NCBI GenBank assembly: GCA_964036295.1
Contig: OZ038466.1
Location: 21,504,597 to 21,568,596, forward strand
Length of the DNA: 64,000 nt
Direction of reading: 5' to 3'
Origin: Plumapathes pennacea
Taxonomy: Eukaryota; Cnidaria; Anthozoa; Antipatharia; Myriopathidae
The notes under the pieces: generated by a model
Database searches by the model: none
What the model saw: only the letters and a program-made list of their open reading frames with translations
What the model was told of the DNA's origin: nothing
In this document: one piece after another, positions 54,601 through 63,600 of the stretch
Position numbering within the stretch: the first letter of the stretch is position 1
Layout of the letters: each line of letters opens with the position of its first letter
Program-made: the position numbers and the translations under genes

Positions 54601-57600
54601 GCCCGCGCGGCGCTGGTTGAGACGCGCGTTCCACGGACCACAGTAGTAGTTGTAGTAAGACGACGCCCTCATGAGCTGTTTTGGAATGCGGTGTTCTTCG
54701 AGGCCGATTGGCGTATCACATTTGTCTATAATTAGAGTTCATAAAACGTTAATCATAAGCAACAGCTATTTGCCTCACTTAAACAAAAAGATAAGAAATG
54801 CGGAGGGCTTATAACGGTAAAGCTACAGTGCGGATAAGGTCTATGCTGTCCTATATGACAAGATGTGATGTGATATAATTCGATAGAATGGATAACTGAA
54901 TAATTTTCCACACACAAAAAACGGAAGAAAACGTAGTCCTAAGATGCAAACTAACTTACTCCATGCACATCCATAGAACTCAATTCTCATCGAGATGTGT
55001 GATCTCCATCCTCTTGGCTGAATGCGCATAAATCTCGCGTAGACTGGCGGATTAAATGAATGTGTGCGTACAGATCGTCGATCTACGTTTCCTTGGAAAG
55101 TCTGTAAAAAAATTAATGAAATAAAACAATGGTGTTGAGTTCGGCAGCAGAATCTCAGCAGAAAATAAAAGAACGAAGACTTCTAGATTTGATCAGGGTA
55201 AAGATTTTCCCTGAACACTAACTACATATCAATTACGCAATAAAATAAGGAAAACCTGGCATTCCATACTTCCCAGACAAAACCTGATATCTACTGTCAA
55301 TTCCCATACATTTACTACTGTACATTTGGTTTAAGCAGTTGAAAGATTAAATGGGACTTCATTAGATAACTATGCACTACACACATAATCCACACAATCT
55401 TAAAGTCGTTATTTCGGAATAGGTTTGAGCCAAGAAATCTCCGCAAGGATAAAAACAGCTTGCCGATCGAACACCAGAGTTGCACACACTTTTGGGCCTT
55501 CAAGAGTACACAAAATAAAAAGTCTGTCATTTCAAGGACACACATGCCTTTATTGCGATTGCGGTTGATGGGTGATAAATTAAATTACAGGTGTAGAGCC
55601 AAAGCCAAAGGCTTATGTGGCATAGGCTAGGTGGAAATTACAAAGTGACAGATTATCTATTGTGGGGCAGTGGAAAGAATCGAAAATAATTAGTTTCACT
55701 AACAATTCATACAAAAATAAATAAATTTGGTTATACACGATACTTTTACCTTTATACTGCTCCACCAGTCCTTTATTCGTGAGAAGTATAATCCATCCAT
55801 GCTGTGCAGCACCCAATAAGCGGTAACCCACTGGTCGGCGTCCTGTCTTCCCTGGGTCGCTATTCCAGTGATCTTCATGGTCCGTCCAAGGTCCACCTGC
55901 AGCCACTGGTTGTGGTTGTTGTGACGCGCGCACCACGCACCCACGTAGCGTCCGTGTTTCGCGCGATGAAGACGGCCGAGGAACGGAGCGTGGAAACTGT
56001 TGTAGGACGACGAAGCTTTCATAGCTCCGTTCCTGATTCTACCTCTCTGGATTCCCACGGCTACATTGCAGAAGTTCTCTGATAAATACAGTACAAAGCA
56101 TTACGACCTTTATCCATCACAACAGATTCGTGAATGGAGTGGAAAGCTTTGCCGTACGCCTTGATCTCATAAACGCCTTGGAAACCCCTTTTATTACAAC
56201 TTCTGTACAATTTCTCTAACTCAAGAAGGCAATTTAGTATAGAAGAATGGTAAAAAAAGAGTCGGTTGTAAAAATTTATCTCCATCATTTGGAGTTAGAA
56301 AAACATAATTTTATGATTGAAGATTCAGGCCTTAAATCTCAAAACCAGAGAAATGACTCAATTGCTTTAGAGGATCAACACAAAACCGTTTAATAATCTG
56401 CTGAACTCACCCCGCAAGCGACATCCATACAACTCCACTCGCATGGCAATGTAACTTCTCCAAGACTTTGGACGAATTTGGATGAACCTGGCCTTGATTG
56501 CAGGGAGAATCTTGTGTGCCACCGTTGTGTAAATGTCAAAGTTACCACGGAAGATCTGATGAAACAGAACACTTAGTTTAATTATAGTGTCAGGGTTGAT
56601 GGTCTAAAATCTAAATTCGGGGCTTTGTAACTAACAGATTCCCCCTAGAAGCAATAATCAGCTTGGGCAATAGGTTATTTCTGATATGCATGTCGCCTCT
56701 GTTTCAACAAAAGGCCTGGTGCAAAACCTTTCTTACGGCAATTATTAAAACTTGCATGTCGAGGCTAATGCGTCAACTAAGTTCATTTTTTACGGAGTTC
56801 AGTAGTTGAACAGCATTTCTTTGGCCATATAATTTGGAGACATTTTAAAAGCCGCCGCACTGTGAAGAACTTTCCTTTGGTGCGTCAGTCTCTATTTACA
56901 AGACAAAAAGTTTTAGAGCTCCGTTACCTTGAGTCTCCCATTGGATACGAAGTTCCTAAAACGGTATCCGTAGCGACTGTAGGCCAACATATAACTGGAC
57001 ACCCACTGATGAGCTCCCCGTCGTCCTTGAGTTGCAATACCCTTGATGACACTCATTCCACCTAAGTCGATCTGCAGCCACTGTTTGGTGTTACGATGGC
57101 GAGCAACCCAGGCTCCGGTTCTGCTGTGACTTGCGTAGATGTTGAGTCTCGCTCGGTCAGGTCCGTGGTTGTAGTTGTAGGAGGAGGAAGCACGGAGGGA
57201 GCCGGACAAGATCCTGCCGTCCTCCAGACCCAGCGGCATGGTGCAACGATCTGGCGAAAGGAATGAACCCAGTAAGATTTTAGTTTCTCACCTTTGTAAT
57301 GTTTGCATTTTCGCCAACATGAGATGCAGTTGATGTAAATGTTGATACTGCAGCACGAGCAAAACGGTACATACGCACCACAAAACACCCGTCCAAAGAC
57401 CACACATTTGTCATAATAACATTCGTTTAGGCAAAAAAAATTCAAACAACAATCTGAGACAAAGAACTGACCAAAAGAAAGACACTTCTATACGACTCCT
57501 TTTGTAACTGATACATAACTGTGAATATGACTTCAACTTTGTGAACATGTCTCGCCAAACGAAAATATTAAAATTTTGTGCTATTTTACCTGTAAAGCAT

Positions 57601-60600
57601 CCGTACAGTTCTATTCTCATGGAAATATGTGAGCGCCAGCCCCATGGACGGACCCGGATGAAGCGTCCTCTGATGGCGGGATGGAACTGGTTTGACACAA
57701 CCGTGTGTCTGTCACGATTTCCTGGAAAATACTGCAGAAAAAATAGGAGAGTTTTACATCGTGGATGAGACTACGGTGACCTCTCACTTAGACAGACAAC
57801 CTCGGAACTAGCATTTAGTGTCCGCCTTAAAGAGAGTTCAGTTATAGAGAAACAAATAAAAATCGGCAAGGACCAAATCTGCATGCTGTCCGCCTTAGAG
57901 AAAGTTGACTGTATACTCTTTCCCAAAAATATATCATTTTCTCGAGAGTTTCATGCTTCAAGTATGATCTAGACAATTATTTAAGTGCATTGTCACTAAG
58001 GCGAGTAACTCTAGAGTTACATTTTGCATTGTTCGAGATCTTTTCAGTATTACAACGACACTAAAATAATGTAACAACAAAAGATGTTCCATCCTAATCA
58101 ATCATGTTGGCGGGCACATTTTTTCGACGAAAATGAGACGTGCCAAGATACACGGGCTTTCTCTTATTTCCAGGCACTCATTGTCTAAATAGATTTCAAG
58201 AACAAAATTCTTTGTATCAGAAATAACGGAGGCAATGCGTCACCTTAAAGTTGTTTCTTTCCTTGTACGTAACGAAATTGATTCCATCCAAACTGTGCAA
58301 TATGAGGTACTGCGTCACCCACTGGTCAGCGTCCTGTCGACCCTGGGTCGCTATTCTGATAATCTTGGACGGTCGACTAAAATCGATCTGCAGCCACTGG
58401 TAACGATTGTTGTACTTCGCAGACCACGCGCCCATGTAGCGACCACGCCTCTTTTTGTGAAGCCGAGCGAGGTATGGGCCGTGGTAGTTGTCCCACCTGG
58501 ACGAGGAAGTGACCAAGTGGTTCCTGATTCGTCCGGCCTGCATTCCCATTGGCCTGTTGCACATTTTACCTGAATTAAGGAACAACATGATATATGTCAT
58601 GCCCTGCTTATCTTTTTGGTAACAGAATGTTTCGTGCAGGACAACAACGCCGGATACCTTTTGAACGGATGATGTACACGTATCCGGTTTTGTTTGAAAA
58701 ATATTATTTTTTCTCTCTGCGGTTCGGCCTTCCGTCCACACGTAAAAAATGAAGACGGTCGTTGATAACGGAACTTTTCGAAAACACTCTCCAAAGTGGA
58801 AATTTTCGAAAACGCTGACAAAACAAGCAAGTACCATTCATGCCAGAATGAAATAAAAAGTGGTCATTGTTCACTATTAAAAAACGTTACTGACCAAAAT
58901 CTCTCCTTCACACTTACCCAGCCTACACCCGTACAGCTCAACTCTCATTGCAATATGGCCGTACCAAGACGTGGGCTGAATGCGAACATAACGAGCCTTG
59001 AAGGAAGGACGGAATCTGTGCGTGGACACATAGTAGCGTTCACTGTTACCCTGGAAGACCTGCAAGGAGGAACAGCGAAAAAAATCTTAAGTTATTTTGT
59101 TCAAAGTTCGATTAGATCGAAACTTTGACGTCATTTCTAAGCCTGAAAACGGTCGGCTTTTGCCCACAAAACGACTTCCTTGCTTAGTTTTGAGGTAGAC
59201 AAACTTTTTTTTAGTTACTCTTGTATCAAAACTCTGCAGTTTGTTGAACAAAAGCAGGAGGGAAAGAATCCTGTATTCAGTTCGCTAACTGTTGTGGTCA
59301 GGATAGATAGGAGAGCTCACGATAAAAAGAGAAAGAAATCTCGGACCTTTAGCTCGTCAGTAAACAGAGCAGTCCACAGCAAAAACTACCACAATTTTAA
59401 CTTCAGATTACAGATAAGCATTATTTGAAATCAAAATGTCACATAAATGCTGACAGTTTTTATAATGCAGGAAGACCATACTATAACATACCCGTGTGAC
59501 GCCTCCTTGTTTGTAAGGATAAAACCTCGCACCGTTGTGGCTGTAAGACACCATATAACTCTTGACCCACTGATTCGCGTCGTACCGAGCCTGGGTCGCA
59601 ATTCTCTTCACTCGGGCAGCCGTTCCCAAGTCAATCTGAAGCCACTGCTTTCGGTTGTTGTACTTAGCAACCCAGCCTCCTCGCGTGGAGCCGTGGTTAC
59701 GGGCCTGAAGTCTGGCGCACCACGGACCGTAGTAATGGTTGTAGAAGGAAGACGCAGTGAACATAGATCTGGTGATTCGGCCGTCTTGGACTCCAAGTGG
59801 TACATCACAAGGATCTAAAAATCAATAATGATTAATAGGGTTAGATTCGTGAACTTCATTCCATGTGCTTATCATTTCCATTTCGGCTAGTTATGTTTTA
59901 TTCCCAGATAAATAGTTTACTGATATGATATAGACGATGAATCACATATACGTGAACTGCGGAACATAGAATGATATCGAAAGTGACCCTTGCAGTTATG
60001 AAGCAACTTTTAAACCAGTTCAAAGGATGGCCAGGAAAAATATCTGGGTATAAACGGAAATCGAACCCATGACCTTGAGCGTCGCACCGGTTTATCCTTG
60101 CAACTGCGAGAGCCACTTTCATTTTCATTTGAAATAGTGCACTGTCACTGCTTTCGGTGGAGATGCAAAGACAACTACATCTACGAATCTGATCGCTCGA
60201 CCCTTTCTGCGCGTACCTGCACGGCATCCATAGAACTCGGTCCTCATACAAATGTGACGGTACCAGCCCCGCGGGCGGATGCGGATGTATCGCGCCATGA
60301 TGGCAGGATTCAGTGGATTCGTCACGACACTGTGTTGGTCCCTGTTGCCCTGAAAGTACTGAAGAAGAGAGAGCAAAGGTTAAGCAAACTGCAAACTCAA
60401 TAGAATGTCATAACGATTGTGTCAATGTAAAACCCGAACGAGTGGATTTTTGAACGTCAGCTTTCCCAAAACGAAAATGCAACGTTTAAATAACGTGCTA
60501 AACAACTGGAAAAAACCAGTTCGCGCAGTCACGGATTCGCGTAATTTTGAAAACATAATCCTTTTCCAGTTGAACCATTCTTGATCTGTGTCTGCGTCCG

Positions 60601-63600
60601 GTGAGTTAATATCTTTAGAACCAAAGCTATCCTTCTGCAAGAATTTCCAATACAATATCGAGTATTCTGCACGAATAGCTACTCAAAAGGAGGAAGAACA
60701 CTTGACTTTATTGTTCTATTTGGAGTTTCTTGTTTAACTCTAGATTAGTACCATGATGTCAAAGGAAAACTCAAGGTTTGTTCAGCTTTGCACTTTTCAA
60801 AAAGTGCAACGATTTGAAGAATTACTAGGTACGATTGTCTATTCACTTCCCTAATACGACGGCAAGTTATTCCTCTGTTAAATGCAGTGCCAGTAGAGGG
60901 CGACACACCCTGGGTACTAGAGTTTATCCCGTTCTAGGAAGCTCCGCGCTGCGCTGCGCGGCCACGTAAGGGCGACATCACAAGAGTGGCCAAAAAGATC
61001 TACAATAACGTGTGGACTTTAGTGAAAACTCTCTGAGCAGTTAAACAAATTTACCTTGTCATTGCTCTTGAACCTGTACACAGCCCAATGAATTCCATCC
61101 ATAGATGAATACAGCATGTACCTGGTCACCCATTGTCTGTTGTCGTGTCGACCTTGGGTCGCAATCTTCGTGATTTTCATTGGTCGGCCAAAGTCGACTT
61201 TGAACCACTGGTTATGATTGTTATATTTTGCGCACCATGCTCCCACGTACGCTCCGTGCTTTGTTCGACCCAGTCTCCCTAGCCACGCGGCATGGTATTT
61301 GTTGACCACAGATGAGGCAGTAACCTTGTTGTTTCTGAGCAAGCCTCGTTGCATCCCAAGCGCCTTGTTACAACCAGCGACTGAGTTAAGAGAGAAAAAA
61401 CACAGAGCGTTAGGGAAGGCGGATATTCTTCCTCTAAACTCTCTTAATTCTCACGCTTTCACTCGAACATTTCCTTAATATGCTTTGTACTTCGCACTTT
61501 GAATTGTGAACTCAAAATTCAAATCGCTAAATTGGATATGCAGAATAAAATGTCAACAACAAAGTCCAAATACAATCTTGGGCTTATTTTGTTTTAGTTT
61601 TTTAACACATGGATAACTATACACACAAACAGAAGTCCTTAAATTCTTTTGAACTAAATACTATTTTTAGTTCAACTTTGGTTAAAGTCTTGCAGTTTGT
61701 TCGCGAAGAGGATAGGCGAAGGAATTTGGTGAAACTATGTTACAGCGCTAATCGAGTTTAAGAAAAAAGAACAAGCAAACAAAAACGGATGTCACAGGAA
61801 ATATAAAATTACTTAAATTTACCCCTGCCTTAAATGTTAAAGGTTTTCGCTTAATATTCTTGATTATCAGTTACCTGTACAGCCGTACAGCTCAACTCTC
61901 ATTGAGATCCAGCTGTACCACGACGTCGGATGCAGACGAACATAAATTGCGGTGATAGGTCTCAAGAACTCGTGGTAGACAATCGAATGTCTATCAGTAT
62001 TGCCCACAAAATTCTGAAAAAAGAAAGTGTTTCATTAGATAACGATGTATCTGAATGTTGTGGCAGAGATAAGCCTGTCAAGCAGACATGCGAAACGATT
62101 CAACGCGCTTCACTTTTCCACCAGTACATGCCAAGATACACCATTATTCATGTCAGGTCTTGCAAGATGTTTCCAAGATCACGCAAGGAGTTTTAAATCC
62201 GTCGAAATCTTGCTTAAACCTTCAGGATTTTGCCAAGATTGTAAACTTAAAAAAACTATCATTATATTACCATTCAATTTTCCACAAGTACATGCCAAGA
62301 TACACCATTATTCTTGTCAGGTTTTGCAAGATGTTTCCAAGATCACGCAAGGAGTTTTAAATCCGTCTAAATCTTGCTTAAACCTTCAGGATTTTGCCAA
62401 GATTGTAAACTTAAAAGAACTATCATTATATTACCATGTCAAACCGGTGTTAAAACATGACAAATTTATACCTTCGTTCTGTGATTCTCCTTATAATAGT
62501 AGAACTTCATTCCATCCACACTGTATGAGACAGTGTACCGTTTGACCCACTGATTCGAGTCTTGGCGGCCTTGGGAAGCGACGCCCTTCACTCTCATGGG
62601 CTCCACAAAGTTCATCTGCAGCCACTGTCGGTTGTTCCTGTGCCGGACGCTCCATGACCAGCGGTGATTAAGTCGGCCATGCCAAGGAGCCAGGTTATGG
62701 TTATAGTAAGTGGTGGCTGACATCAGTCCATTTCGAAGACGCTTATCCTCCAGTCCGAGTGGCATTGCACAGCGATCTGTTTACATACAGAATACCTTCA
62801 CAATTATCGAAAGAAAAACGACTTTTCGCTTATTCGGAATGTTACGCTGAATTGGAAAGTTCGACCATTAGCTTTCTTTCTGCAATGTTTGTTTCTTTTT
62901 ATTATTACTGTTATTATTTTTTTTATTATTATTATTTTATTATTATTATTTTTTTAATTTTTTAATTTTTTTTCATTTTTTTCAAAATATGGAAATGCTC
63001 AGACAAACAGCTTTTGTACAACATCTTGGGAACTAGAGCGAGTTTTCCGGTCAAACTTCAGCAACTGAAATTAAATGAAGGAAAAATGATTTTGGGCTTT
63101 GCAGTTCAACTTTAATTTCAAAGCCAACGAATGTACGAATCATCATTACAGCACTCATCTAACTCCGATCAACATAAGACACAGTGCATACTTACAGTAC
63201 TACATATAGAGGATATTACACGGCGGCGCGAAGATATAAATTTTATTTTCGAGTGGTAAAAACAATATTTTACGAACGAGCGCTTCGCGAGTGAGTAAAA
63301 TATTGTTTTTACCACGAGAAAATAAAACCCATATCTTCAAGCCGCCGTGTAATTTTCTTTTTATTATATTAGGCACGAGTGTTTTACGAGAAATTGCACA
63401 AACAACCGTGCAAAAGCGGGAAATGATGCCAACGATATCCTCACTAGTGCCACTCGGGTCCCGGATGTAGTTTCGTATGGATTTTACGCACGGTATATTT
63501 TCCAGTAAAACACTCGTGTCTATATAATAAAAACTGACATTTAACTCAGCTCTATAACACCACTTTGGTAACTTCAATAAAGCAATTTACAAAATAGAAG

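Noticed and set aside
62045-62545. A 166-residue plus-strand open frame near A1
   Set aside because: It is the 164-bp tandem duplication read in two frames and runs antisense into the A1 N exon.
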